A stretch of DNA of 64,000 bases from Planctomycetota bacterium (GCA_023150475.1 JAKLKU010000006.1:62001-126000); one strand, 5' to 3'. Positions 25,309 through 34,180 are shown, counted from the first letter of the stretch. Notes: generated by a model not told the origin, from the sequence alone. Numbers and translations are program-made.

Positions 25309-27426
25309 ATGAAAAAAATCTTGACCGCGGGCGCGCTCGTCGCGCTGGCCAGCTTGACGCTGCAGGACTTCTCTTACGGACACGGTGGCACCTACCGTGG
25401 TCCTGGTGACACGGTTCCGCCGGGCCCGGGCGGCGGTGGTGGCGGTGGTCCGGCGACGCCGGGACCCGGCGGTCCGGCGACGCCCGGCCCCGCGGGTCCC
25501 GGTTCGCCCGGTCCGTCCACTCCGGGCCAACCGTCCACGCCGGGCGGTCCGTCCTCGCGCCCGACGACGGGGCCGGCGAACACTGGACCGGACCTCACCA
25601 CGTGGCACTTCTGGTGGGGTTTCAACAAGGAGCCGTACCTGAACCTGAAGGAGCACATCAGCGCCGGCCAAGTCGTGACCGGCAGCGAGGACTTCTTCGG
25701 CGGTGGCGCTTCCGATTCGAAGCAGACCATGCGCCCGAGCGAGACCACGATTCGCTCCAAGGTCGTTCCCGCGATGATCAAGGCGCTCGAAACCGAGCGT
25801 TCGAACCACATCATCACGGGCGCGCTGGTCGCGCTCGCGAAGATCGGTGACGCGAAGAACGAAGCCGGCAAGTCGGAGATGTTCGACAAGATCCGTCCCT
25901 TCCTCGCGAACCGCGGGGAAGCGGAGATCGGCGAGACCGCAGCGGTCGCGCTCGGCATCCTCGCGAACGACAGCCCGGAGATCGTCGATCTCTTGATCGC
26001 CCTGCTCGAGGACAAGGCCGCGGACATCCGTGCGAAGTACAAGGACGTCCAGTTCGAAAACGAAGTGCCGATGCGTACCCGCGCGTTCGCGGGCTACGGC
26101 TTGGGCCTGATCGGCTACCGCTCGACCGATATCGCGCGCAAACAACAGATCGTCGCCTCGCTGGTCGGCATGCTCGACAAGTCGAAGCGCATGGGCACCC
26201 GTGACATCCCGGTCGCGTGCATCACGGCGCTCGGCCTCGTCACGCTCGACTTCGATCCGAACGACGACGCGATGAAGAGCGGTCGTCAGACCGAGATCAA
26301 GACGCGCAACGACCAACTGCGCTTCCTGATCGAGTACTACAAGGACGAGAACCAAGAGCACCTGAACCAAGCGCACGCGCCCACTGCGATGGCGCGGCTC
26401 TTGACGGCAGAACCGCCGGTTCCCGGCACGTCGAAGCTGCGTGGTGAAGTGGTCAAGCTGCTCGCCGCGGATCTGAGCAAGGGCGCGAAGACCACGCAGG
26501 AAGAGATGCAGTCCTGCATGCTCGCGCTCGGTCAACTCGGTGACTGCGACAACGATCCGTGGGACGTCGAGATCCGCAAGACGGTGCTCGGCGCGATGGA
26601 CGTCATCAAGGACCAGCAGACGCAGTACTTCTCGCTGATGGCCGCGGGCCAGATCGGCGGACGCCCGGGTTCCGGCGAAGGCGATCCGGTCGCAGGCGTC
26701 AAGGACGTGCGCAAGTTCCTGCTCGAGCTCCTGAACAAGGGCAAGCCGGCGGAACGGAGCTGGGCCGGCCTCTCGATCGGCGTGATGGAGCGCGAACTCG
26801 AGGAGAACAAACTCAAGTCCGCTCAATCGCCCGACATGGCGAAAGCGGTGTCGAACTCGCTTGCCGATTCGAAGACGCCGCTCGAGATCGGTGCCTACGC
26901 GATCGCGCTCGGTCTGATGAAGGACCTCGACTCGAAGCTCGTGCTCCAAGAGAAGTTCGCGAAGGTCTCCGACGTCGACGCGCAGGGGTACTGCGCGGTC
27001 GGCTTGGGTCTGATGAACGCGACCGATGCGATCAAGCAGATCCAAGAAGTCACTCGCAAGGCGAAGTACAAGCCCGACCTCCTGCGCAACGCGGCGATCG
27101 GCCTCGGCTTGCTCGGTGAGAAGTCGATCGTGCCCGAGCTGATCGACATGCTCGCCAGCGCGGACGTGCAATCGTCCCAAGCGGCGATTGCCTCTGCGCT
27201 CGGCTTCATCGGCGACGCGCGTTCGATCGATCCGCTGCTCAAGTTCGTCGAAGACAAGCAGAAGACGGACGGCGCGCGCGGGTTCGCTGCGGCGGCGCTG
27301 GGCATCGTGGCCGACAAGGAGCCGCTGCCCTGGAACGCCAAGATCTCGATCGACATCAACTACCGCGCGAACACGCCGACGTTGACGTCGCCCGACTCTG
27401 GCACGGGCATCCTCGACATCCTCTGA
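25309..27426 (+). CDS. exported HEAT-repeat protein, copy 2
   Basis: 705-residue secreted protein. ATG 25309 starts a clear signal peptide, MKKILTAGALVALASLTLQ, followed by GHGG and a Gly/Pro-rich stretch with polyglycine and repeated PATPG units (about residues 28-85). The signature LTTWHFWWGFNKEPYLNLK opens the helical part. HEAT-type modules include AAVALGILANDSPEIVDLL, YGLGLIGYRSTD, CAVGLGLMNATDAIKQI and IASALGFIGDARSIDPLLKF. The C-terminal block DINYRANTPTLTSPDSGTGI-LDIL matches copy 1. Codon use is smoother and the protein more Lys-rich than copies 1 and 3, so this may be the best-expressed member. It sits behind a sigma54 motif. Confidence 0.9.
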   Translation: MKKILTAGALVALASLTLQDFSYGHGGTYRGPGDTVPPGPGGGGGGGPATPGPGGPATPGPAGPGSPGPSTPGQPSTPGGPSSRPTTGPANTGPDLTTWHFWWGFNKEPYLNLKEHISAGQVVTGSEDFFGGGASDSKQTMRPSETTIRSKVVPAMIKALETERSNHIITGALVALAKIGDAKNEAGKSEMFDKIRPFLANRGEAEIGETAAVALGILANDSPEIVDLLIALLEDKAADIRAKYKDVQFENEVPMRTRAFAGYGLGLIGYRSTDIARKQQIVASLVGMLDKSKRMGTRDIPVACITALGLVTLDFDPNDDAMKSGRQTEIKTRNDQLRFLIEYYKDENQEHLNQAHAPTAMARLLTAEPPVPGTSKLRGEVVKLLAADLSKGAKTTQEEMQSCMLALGQLGDCDNDPWDVEIRKTVLGAMDVIKDQQTQYFSLMAAGQIGGRPGSGEGDPVAGVKDVRKFLLELLNKGKPAERSWAGLSIGVMERELEENKLKSAQSPDMAKAVSNSLADSKTPLEIGAYAIALGLMKDLDSKLVLQEKFAKVSDVDAQGYCAVGLGLMNATDAIKQIQEVTRKAKYKPDLLRNAAIGLGLLGEKSIVPELIDMLASADVQSSQAAIASALGFIGDARSIDPLLKFVEDKQKTDGARGFAAAALGIVADKEPLPWNAKISIDINYRANTPTLTSPDSGTGILDIL

Positions 27427-27453
27427 GCGATTCTTCGCTCCGCCAGGAGCTTT

Positions 27454-27487
27454 CCGGGCGCTTCGGCCGTCGGGTCGGAGCGCCCGG
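27454..27487 (+). terminator. hairpin after HEAT copy 2
   Basis: CCGGGCGCT (27454-27462) pairs perfectly with AGCGCCCGG (27479-27487) with a 16-base loop that itself can fold. It starts 27 bases past the stop. No T-tract. The rest of the 256-base gap to copy 3 shows nothing I can assign. Confidence 0.45.
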
Positions 27488-27682
27488 TGTCGTGTTGGGT
27501 GTCGTCGTGCGCCACCCACGGAAGTTCGGCGGATCGAGGCACGCGGATTTCGAGAGCTCCTCCACACGAGTGCGGTAGCCGTTCGAACGCGATTGGTTAG
27601 GCTGATTCCCGACGATCGCGTGCGGCGCGGAAACAGGGCCTCGCACTCCGCGCGCGATCCGAACCCCGATGCGGAGGTTTCG

Positions 27683-27763
27683 ATGAAGCTCGTCGTCGCT
27701 GGCTCACTCGCGGTCACGCTGCTCCTTGCGTTTCGTTCGCCGCTACCGCTGCAGCCGGGCTGA
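27683..27763 (+). other. signal-peptide leader of HEAT copy 3 ending in an in-frame TGA
   Basis: ATG 27683, behind GGAGG (27673-27677), encodes MKLVVAGSLAVTLLLAF, a good signal-peptide core, then RSPLPLQPG and TGA at 27761-27763. The same frame continues after the TGA into the Gly/Pro-rich and HEAT parts of copy 3 with no further stop. A 7-bp stem GAGGCCC/GGGCCTC starts at the TGA. Either the gene carries a nonsense mutation, the stop is read through, or compensating small indels (or a sequence error) lie near 27730-27765. Confidence 0.6.
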
Positions 27764-27853
27764 GGCCCGGGCGGGTGCCGAGGCGGGGCCTCGGCGGGTG
27801 GTGGTGGTGTCGGCGGCAACGCTCCGACTCCGGGTCGGCCAGGTTCGGCAGGC

Positions 27854-29716
27854 GTGCCGGCGCCCGGCGCTCCGGCGACGCCTGGACCAAACGGACCGGC
27901 GCGGCCCCGCACTCCCGGCGAGACCGAGACTCCCGATCTCGGCGCGCCGAAAACGCCGAGCGACGAGGACTTGGCGAGTTGGCAGACGTGGTGGAGTTTC
28001 CACCGCGACGCCTACCTCGAACTGAAGGGCGTACTCGTCGCGCTCGACCCGACGACGGAGGGCGGTGCGTCCGTCGGACGCAGCGCGGCCGACGTCGACG
28101 CCCGCTTGCGCCCCGCGTTGCAGAGCGCGCTTCAGAGCTCGTCGAGCGTCGACGTGCTGCGTGCCGAGCTCATCGCGCTCGCGCGCACCGAAGCTTGCTT
28201 CGGGACGAAGGACGGACTCTCCGTCCGGTTCGCGGCGGAGCACTTCCTCGGTCAACCCAAGACCAAAGGCGCCGTCGAAGCGGCGATCGTCGCGCTCGGC
28301 GTACGCCGCGACCCCGCGTCGGTCGAGCTCTTGTCGGACCTCGTCCAGGACACGCCTGCCGGTCGCGCCGTGGCCTCCTCCGATCGAGTCGACGTTCGCG
28401 CGCGATCGTTCGCGGCGTATTCGCTCGGATTGATCGCCGAACAATGCTCGGACCTGCGCACGAAGAAGCGCATCGCCCGCACGTTGATCGACACGTTGCT
28501 CGCGAATCCGACGGCGCCGTACGACTTGCAGCTCGGCTGTCTGGTCGCGCTCGGACTCGTACCGCTCGAGAACTGCGCCGACACTCCCGCGGAGGGCAGC
28601 AGCGAAGTCGGGCACCTCTGCCGTGGCACCGAGCTCTCCTTCCTGCTCGATTTCGTCCAGGACACGTCCCGGCACCCGCGACTGCGGGCTCAGGCAGTGA
28701 TTCCGCTCGCGCGCCTCGCCCAAGCGGCGACGCTCGAGAACATCCAGGCGATCCGAGAAGCGTTGCTCGTACCGTTGGCGCAGGCGTCCAAAGCGCCGAG
28801 CGAGTTGCGCGAGAGTGCGATCGTCGGACTCGGACTGCTCGCCGATGCCGACAAGGACGCCCTCGATCGCGACGTGCGTGCAGCCCTGTTGCGCACGCTC
28901 CAGAAGGGTGAGCGTCTCGAGCGCGGGCTCGCCGCGATCTCGCTCGCTCGCGTCGCGGCGCGAGACGGTACCGGTGGCGAAGCCGAGCTCGGGCGCGCGG
29001 AAGTCGAAACGGCGCTGCTCAAGGAACTCTCCGGCGGGCGCAACTCCGCGCGCGCTTGGGCGGCGGTCGCGCTGGGTGTGCTCGAACGCGGCCTCGTGCC
29101 GCAGGGGCGACACCTCGGCGTCGACGCGGCGAAAACGCTGCGTACGTGGTTCTCGGGTGCGCGCCCGATCGACGAGATCGGTGCCGCGTGCATCGCGTTG
29201 GGATTGCTCCGCGACACGGACTCCGTCGAGTTGCTCACGGCGCGCGTCACGAAAGGCGATGCGACGCTTCGCGCTCACGCGGCGCTCGCGCTCGGACTCA
29301 TCGGAGATCCGCGCGCGCGCGGGCCGCTGACCGAGGCGCTGGCGACCGCCGAGGGCGAGCCCGAGCTCTACTCGGCGTTGGCGACCGGATTGCGGCTCGT
29401 CGGCGTCCGCACGGTGCTCGACGACATCGCGTCCGCGCCGCGGATCGCTGCTGGGCCGTCGGCCAAGGCGCAAGCCGCGCGATTGCTCGGCTCGATCGGC
29501 GACGCACGTTCGATCGACCCGTTGGTCAAGTGGCTCGGCGATGCGAACGAACCGGCTGAGGTGCGTCGCGCCGCGGCGTGGGCCCTCGGTGAACTCGCCG
29601 ATCGGTCGAGCCGGCCCTGGACGAGCTCGATCGCCATGGACCTGCACTTTGGGCTGCTCTCGTCGACGCTTTCGAGCTACTCCCGCGACGGCTCGGGCCT
29701 GCTCGAGATGCGCTGA
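27854..29716 (+). CDS. HEAT-repeat protein, copy 3, separated from its signal peptide by a stop codon
   Basis: The open frame after the TGA runs from 27764; GTG 27854 is the first usable start and gives 620 residues. The Pro/Gly/Thr-rich linker is followed by the signature LASWQTWWSFHRDAYLELK and HEAT-type modules such as AIVALGVRRDPASVELL, LALGLIGDPRARGPLTEAL and LLGSIGDARSIDPLVKWL. The C-terminal DLHFGLLSSTLSSYSRDGSG is diverged from copies 1 and 2. Without the upstream signal sequence the protein would stay in the cytoplasm. The body shows no other damage, so read-through, a very recent nonsense change or a sequencing error is likelier than an old pseudogene. It overlaps the convergent gene by 40 bases. 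Confidence 0.8.
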   Translation: MPAPGAPATPGPNGPARPRTPGETETPDLGAPKTPSDEDLASWQTWWSFHRDAYLELKGVLVALDPTTEGGASVGRSAADVDARLRPALQSALQSSSSVDVLRAELIALARTEACFGTKDGLSVRFAAEHFLGQPKTKGAVEAAIVALGVRRDPASVELLSDLVQDTPAGRAVASSDRVDVRARSFAAYSLGLIAEQCSDLRTKKRIARTLIDTLLANPTAPYDLQLGCLVALGLVPLENCADTPAEGSSEVGHLCRGTELSFLLDFVQDTSRHPRLRAQAVIPLARLAQAATLENIQAIREALLVPLAQASKAPSELRESAIVGLGLLADADKDALDRDVRAALLRTLQKGERLERGLAAISLARVAARDGTGGEAELGRAEVETALLKELSGGRNSARAWAAVALGVLERGLVPQGRHLGVDAAKTLRTWFSGARPIDEIGAACIALGLLRDTDSVELLTARVTKGDATLRAHAALALGLIGDPRARGPLTEALATAEGEPELYSALATGLRLVGVRTVLDDIASAPRIAAGPSAKAQAARLLGSIGDARSIDPLVKWLGDANEPAEVRRAAAWALGELADRSSRPWTSSIAMDLHFGLLSSTLSSYSRDGSGLLEMR

Positions 29717-30291
29717 CGAGGCGCGCGCAGTGCCCAGCCCACCAAGAGGACGGCGCCCGCGAGCAATCCGAGCGCCGTCCAGCGGGCCCGATCACGCGCC
29801 GCCGCGCCGGCTGTCGCGGTGCGCACGAGCGCGTCGGCGAGGCCGCGGTAGGTCTCGACGTTCGCTTCGAGGTCCGCACGCGTCGGATCGTCGGCCGGAA
29901 GCTCGCGCACGAGCGCGGCGAGTTCCTCGACGGCTTCCGCCGCTCTCACGCCGCTGCGGCCCGCGAGCGCAGCCGCAGCGCGTCGTTCGGCGAGCCAGGG
30001 GTCCCTCGGCGCCGACGCCAGTCCCCCACCCGCCTCGCGCCAGGCGCCGTCGTAGTCTCGCGCGCCGTAATCGACCCACACGAGCGCTCGAGCCCGCTCG
30101 AGCGGATCGGCGAGCGAAAGTGCGAGCTCCCGTGCCGCGCGGTAGTCGCCGGCCGCAACCGACGTCCGTACGTCGGCGAACGACTGGGCGCATAGCGGTG
30201 CCGCGGTTCCGCAGAGCGCGAATCCGGCGACGAAGACGCGCGTGCGCCATTCGACACGGGCGCGATCAGTCGAGGGCGGCTGCGTGTTCAC
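29677..30291 (-). CDS. exported, C-terminally anchored helical protein
   Basis: 204-residue protein of unknown function. A signal peptide (RVFVAGFALCGTAAPLCAQS, about residues 18-37) is followed by TPR-like helical pairs (SFADVRTSVAAGDYRAARE ... ARALVWVDYGARDYDGAWRE) and a C-terminal membrane helix, TALGLLAGAVLLVGWAL, with a basic tail. It is probably anchored with the helical part outside the membrane. GTG 30291 is the only sensible start and lies inside the end of the upstream gene (26-base overlap), so it is the last gene of the purM-led operon. Its 3' end overlaps HEAT copy 3. Confidence 0.65.
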   Translation of the reverse strand: MNTQPPSTDRARVEWRTRVFVAGFALCGTAAPLCAQSFADVRTSVAAGDYRAARELALSLADPLERARALVWVDYGARDYDGAWREAGGGLASAPRDPWLAERRAAAALAGRSGVRAAEAVEELAALVRELPADDPTRADLEANVETYRGLADALVRTATAGAAARDRARWTALGLLAGAVLLVGWALRAPRQRISSRPEPSRE

Positions 30292-31891
30292 GTCCCAGCT
30301 CCAACGACTCTCGTTGCAGGCGATCGATCGGATTCACGTCGTCGGTGAGCGGCGCGTCCGATCGCGCTTCGAAGTAGCGCGAGTTCGTCGGGTGCGTCGT
30401 CTTGGAGAGCAAGCCGTATCCATCGAGCGCCGCGATCCGCCACCCCGGGCGTTCCTCGCCCCAAGCCGGCGCGTTTGGACGCACGAGTTCGGCCTCTCGT
30501 CGCGCGAAGAGCACGACGTTGCGCGACGCAGGGATCCGCACGGCGAGCGCGCCCGAATCGAACGTCGCGGCGACGGTCTCGGCGATCGCGACGACTACCG
30601 GGTCGTCGCAACCGAAGCCGCCGACGTTGATCACGAACCAACCGCGCGGCGCGAGCGTCGCCCAGACCTCGCGGAAGAACTCTACCGAGCAGAGATGCGC
30701 CGGTATTTCGACTTGGTTCGCGTAGGCGTCGAGCACGAGCTCGTCGAACGGTCCGGGATTCGTGCGCAGGGCGCAGCGCGCGTCGAGTCCGGAGAGCACT
30801 CGATGGCGGTCGTCCTCGACGAGTTGGAACCAGCGCTTGCCGAAATCGACGACGACAGGATCGATCTCCACTCCGAAGGCTTCGAGCCGTGTGCCCGGCG
30901 GCAGTGCGCCTTCGAGCACGCGAAACGCCGTGCCCGCTCCGAGGCCGAGCACGCCGAGCCTCCAACGATCGGTCGGCGCGGACCACCAAGCGGGCAGCGC
31001 GAACGCGTCGTAGTAGTACCCTTCGCCGATGAGGCCGGTGCGCGGCACCCACACGGACTGGAACGAATCGAGGCCTTCGTTGACTTGCAGGAGGCGCATG
31101 GGCTCGGAGCCGCTGCGATCCTCGACGACGCGCACCCGTTGATACGGCGACTCCGCTCGCGCGAGTTCGACCCGGCCGTCGCGAGGCGCGCGCTCGGCGA
31201 ACGCGACGAATCCGCTCCCGAGCGCCAACGCGAGCAAGAGAGACCGCGCGCCCAAGCCCGAGTTTCGACTCGAACGTCGCTCCGACGAGCACGCTCCGAG
31301 CGCCGAACCGAGCACCAGCAGGAGCGCCGCCGTCCAGTACGTCGCGTGCAGCCCGAAGCCAGGCACCAGCACGTGCGGCGTCGCGAACGCGCCGGCGAGG
31401 CCGCCGAGCGTCGACAAACCGAGCGCGCGTCCGCCGACGACGCCCGCCGAGACGCCGCTTTCTCGCTGCCAGGCTTCGACGATCAACGGTGACGCCGCGC
31501 CCAAGCCCACCGCGACGGGCCCGAAGAGCACGGCGGTCGCCGCGAGGCTCCCCCACGCGATCAATCCTGAGGCTTCGTGCAGCGCGAGTCCGTCGGGCAG
31601 GAACGTGCGACACACGTGCTCCGCGCCCGCTGGCGCGAGCGCTGCCGTGATCGCCGCCAGCGCGAGCACCCACCCGAGCGCAGCCGTCGGCCGATCGCGC
31701 CGCGCGAGCCGCGATCCGAGGACGTAACCGACCGCGAGCGCACCGAGGACGACGCCGATGACGTTGGTCCAGACGACCAGACTCGCGCCGAAGTACGGTG
31801 CGACGAGCCGCACGGCCGCGAGCTCGACGATCATCGTCGCCGCGCCGGCGAGCGCGGCCGTCAACGCGAGGCGCGTGCCGACGAAGCTCAC
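30266..31891 (-). CDS. membrane protein fused to a spermidine-synthase-like domain
   Basis: 541 residues from GTG 31891 (25 bases after the upstream stop). The first roughly 230 residues contain about seven hydrophobic helices, including AALAGAATMIVELAAVRLVAPYFG, the typical opening of the fused permease/aminopropyltransferase-like family. The C-terminal half has the Rossmann loop LGVLGLGAGTAFR, the acidic EIDP and the LVLDAYANQVEIPAHLC segment, where spermidine synthases have DAF/DAY. Such fusions are widespread but their substrate is mostly unknown; a true polyamine role is doubtful because a clear putrescine-site motif is not seen. Inner-membrane location is inferred. Confidence 0.85.
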   Translation of the reverse strand: MSFVGTRLALTAALAGAATMIVELAAVRLVAPYFGASLVVWTNVIGVVLGALAVGYVLGSRLARRDRPTAALGWVLALAAITAALAPAGAEHVCRTFLPDGLALHEASGLIAWGSLAATAVLFGPVAVGLGAASPLIVEAWQRESGVSAGVVGGRALGLSTLGGLAGAFATPHVLVPGFGLHATYWTAALLLVLGSALGACSSERRSSRNSGLGARSLLLALALGSGFVAFAERAPRDGRVELARAESPYQRVRVVEDRSGSEPMRLLQVNEGLDSFQSVWVPRTGLIGEGYYYDAFALPAWWSAPTDRWRLGVLGLGAGTAFRVLEGALPPGTRLEAFGVEIDPVVVDFGKRWFQLVEDDRHRVLSGLDARCALRTNPGPFDELVLDAYANQVEIPAHLCSVEFFREVWATLAPRGWFVINVGGFGCDDPVVVAIAETVAATFDSGALAVRIPASRNVVLFARREAELVRPNAPAWGEERPGWRIAALDGYGLLSKTTHPTNSRYFEARSDAPLTDDVNPIDRLQRESLELGREHAAALD

Positions 31892-31916
31892 CGTGACGTC
31901 GACCGATCCCAGCGGG

Positions 31917-33251
31917 TCAGTCCTTGGGCGGCGGCAGGTCGAAGATGCGCGACGCGACGTACACGCGACCACCGTCGCACAGACTGCGGCGTTTGGCGAA
32001 GCCCAGGAAGTCGTCCAGGTTGCGCGCGATCTTCTCTTCGCGCTCGACGCCGTTGCAGACGACCTTGACCGGCTTGTCGAGATCGAGCAGCAAGTCGTTG
32101 AAGAAGATCGTCACGCGCTTCACGCCGCGCGAGTTGATCACGAGTTTGTTCGCTGCGCGATCGATCTCCGCGTCGACGCGCGTTCCCGGCGAGTGTTCCT
32201 GCCGTTCCGTCAGCACCCAATACGCGGCGAACGGCACCGGTTCTCCGAGCGCGAGGTTCACCTGCGTCGGGTTCGCGACCCGACGCTTCTCCGAAGCCCA
32301 GGCCCAAGCGTCGGCGTCCTTGCCGTCTTGTTGGAGCGTGCAGTTCCCGAAGCCGGCGGCCTTGGTCTTCTCCTCCCACGCGGTGCAACCCGATCCACCG
32401 CCCGCGAACCACGTCGGCACGTTGCGCAGGTTCTCGTGGCTCGCATCGTCGGCGTCACCACGCTGACCGATCACTCCCGCGAAGTGGTGCGGGTACGCTC
32501 CGGCGACACGCAGCACCACCGGAAGCCCGGTCTCGACGCCGACGAGGAAGACTCGATCGTAGTCGACGTTGTACTGGACCGAGATCCGGCCGAAGACGCG
32601 CATCACGATGCCGAGGCCGCCGTCCGTGCCTTCTTCGCCGACCTTGTGGACGTTCCAGGTCTTCAAGTCGTTCGGCATGTCGATCGCGACGAGGAGAGCC
32701 TTCTCGCGGCTCGCGGCGTCGGTCCAGTTCTCGATCAGGAACTGCTTCGACACGTACGGCTTGCCCTCCTTCATGCCGGGCACGATCAGCACGAGCGGCA
32801 ACGGCTCGCCGCTCGGTTTGTAGGTCTTCGGCGTCCAGATCGCGTAGGTCAGTTTGCCGCCTTCGACGCCCTCGGTCTCGATCGTGCCGCCGGCGAGTTC
32901 GCCAGCCTTGATGCCGGAGCTCTTGCGCTCTTCGACTTGGTAGAGCGCCTTGCCGAGATCGGCCGTGAGCGACAGCGTCGCCTGCGTCGCGACGATCGGA
33001 TCGGTCGCCTTCTTCGTCGCCTTGCCGAGCTTGACGAAGAGATCGTTGACGGCCGTCCGGGCCTTCGCCTGGGCCTTCGCGTCCTTGGCTTCGGCTTCGA
33101 TCAGGTTGCGCAGGGCGGCCCCGATGTCCTTGTGGTCCTTGTCCTTGAGCACCACTTCGTCGCCCGACGCGGCGAAGGCTCGTAGGGCGAGCACGAACGC
33201 GAAGACGGCGATCGAGGCGAGGCGTTGGAGGCGACGGAGTTGGGTGGACAT
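31917..33251 (-). CDS. exported alpha/beta-hydrolase-fold protein lacking the nucleophile serine
   Basis: 444 residues. The signal peptide (LASIAVFAFVLALRAFAAS) is followed by a Lys/Ala-rich coiled region (about residues 35-95) and an esterase/PHB-depolymerase-like domain. It has the first strand PLPLVLIVPGM and the elbow region YDRVFLVGVETGLPVVLRVAG, followed by YPHHFAGVIGQRGD. The elbow reads GVETG where active enzymes have GxSxG, so Glu replaces the catalytic serine and esterase activity is unlikely. The C-terminus adds a beta domain with a lone disulfide-candidate cysteine pair. ATG 33251 is clear. The operon position is between the TPR-like gene and the membrane fusion gene. Confidence 0.78.
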   Translation of the reverse strand: MSTQLRRLQRLASIAVFAFVLALRAFAASGDEVVLKDKDHKDIGAALRNLIEAEAKDAKAQAKARTAVNDLFVKLGKATKKATDPIVATQATLSLTADLGKALYQVEERKSSGIKAGELAGGTIETEGVEGGKLTYAIWTPKTYKPSGEPLPLVLIVPGMKEGKPYVSKQFLIENWTDAASREKALLVAIDMPNDLKTWNVHKVGEEGTDGGLGIVMRVFGRISVQYNVDYDRVFLVGVETGLPVVLRVAGAYPHHFAGVIGQRGDADDASHENLRNVPTWFAGGGSGCTAWEEKTKAAGFGNCTLQQDGKDADAWAWASEKRRVANPTQVNLALGEPVPFAAYWVLTERQEHSPGTRVDAEIDRAANKLVINSRGVKRVTIFFNDLLLDLDKPVKVVCNGVEREEKIARNLDDFLGFAKRRSLCDGGRVYVASRIFDLPPPKD

Positions 33252-33292
33252 GACGGTTTCCTAGCCGGTGCGCACGGAGGGGTTGCAGTCGG

Positions 33293-34180
33293 TCACCAGC
33301 TTGTCGCTTCCGACGCGCCGGTTCCAGCCTTCGGAGGCAAGAGCGTGAGCCCGAAGCCGCGCCGGGCCCAGTCGCTCGCGGGGTTCTCGATCCACGCGGC
33401 TCGGAAGCCCGCGCGGGCGGCTTCCAGGCGGCCCGCCGCGAGGTCCAAGCGCGCGAGCACGACCGCCGCGTCGGACGAGCCGTGCAGCACGGCGCGGCCG
33501 AGCGCGAACCGGCCGGGAGCTTCGTGGCCCGCGCCGAGCGCGAGGATGCCGCGGTGGTCCCAAAGCGCCGCGAGATCCGCTGCGGACGTCGACGGCAGGG
33601 CGATCTGGGCCGCGAGCACCGCGTCGCCTTCGTCGGGCAGGCCTGCGCGCATCGTCGTGAGTCCCAGGCTGATCGCGCTCCAGGTCGCGCGCGAACGCGA
33701 ATGCAGGTTGCGGCCGATCGCGAGCGCTTCGTCGAAGCGCAGGTTCTCCGCGGCGTCGACCCAGACTTCGTACGCGAGTTCCGCGCGCGCGCCGTCGAGC
33801 GGAGCTTCACGCGGCGCGTCTTCGAGCGCGCCGAGCGCCGCGATGACCGCGCGGCTGCGCGTCGAGCCTCGCGGCAACAGCTCCGCCGCGACCCACGAGG
33901 CTTCGCGGTCGTACGGCCAGGGCCCAGACAGATCCCAATCGATCGGCTTCGGCCGGCCCTCGAGCGTGGCGACCTTCGCGCGCACCAATGCACCGACCGC
34001 CGAACGGTCGGTGCCGGGCGAAGTCACTTTCAGTGCGACGAGCCTCGTCGCACGATCTCGCGACGTCGGCTCGAGCTTCTCGATCGCGGCGATCTCGCGC
34101 CAGATCGTCGCTTCTTGAGCGACTGCGGAGCCGCTCGTCGACGCCGAGACGAGGACGAGCGCGAGGCTCAGGAGATCCAT
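33293..34180 (-). CDS. exported TPR-like helical protein
   Basis: 295-residue protein starting MDLLSLALVLVSASTSGSAVAQE, a short signal peptide. The mature part is helical with TPR-like patterns, for example LRFDEALAIGRNL, AGLPDEGDAVLAAQIA and AGRLEAARAGFRAAWIENPASDWARRGFG near the end. No enzymatic motif is seen. Its start overlaps the end of the Nudix-PurM gene by 13 bases, indicating translational coupling, and the hydrolase-like gene starts 41 bases downstream. Several members of this operon are exported, which is odd company for purM. Function unknown. Confidence 0.7.
   Translation of the reverse strand: MDLLSLALVLVSASTSGSAVAQEATIWREIAAIEKLEPTSRDRATRLVALKVTSPGTDRSAVGALVRAKVATLEGRPKPIDWDLSGPWPYDREASWVAAELLPRGSTRSRAVIAALGALEDAPREAPLDGARAELAYEVWVDAAENLRFDEALAIGRNLHSRSRATWSAISLGLTTMRAGLPDEGDAVLAAQIALPSTSAADLAALWDHRGILALGAGHEAPGRFALGRAVLHGSSDAAVVLARLDLAAGRLEAARAGFRAAWIENPASDWARRGFGLTLLPPKAGTGASEATSW

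Noticed and set aside
27761-27790. TGA as a selenocysteine codon with a downstream SECIS
   Set aside because: A stem does follow, but the TGA lies in a low-complexity linker with no redox motif, and paralogues have no Cys at this place; nonsense change, read-through or sequence error is simpler.
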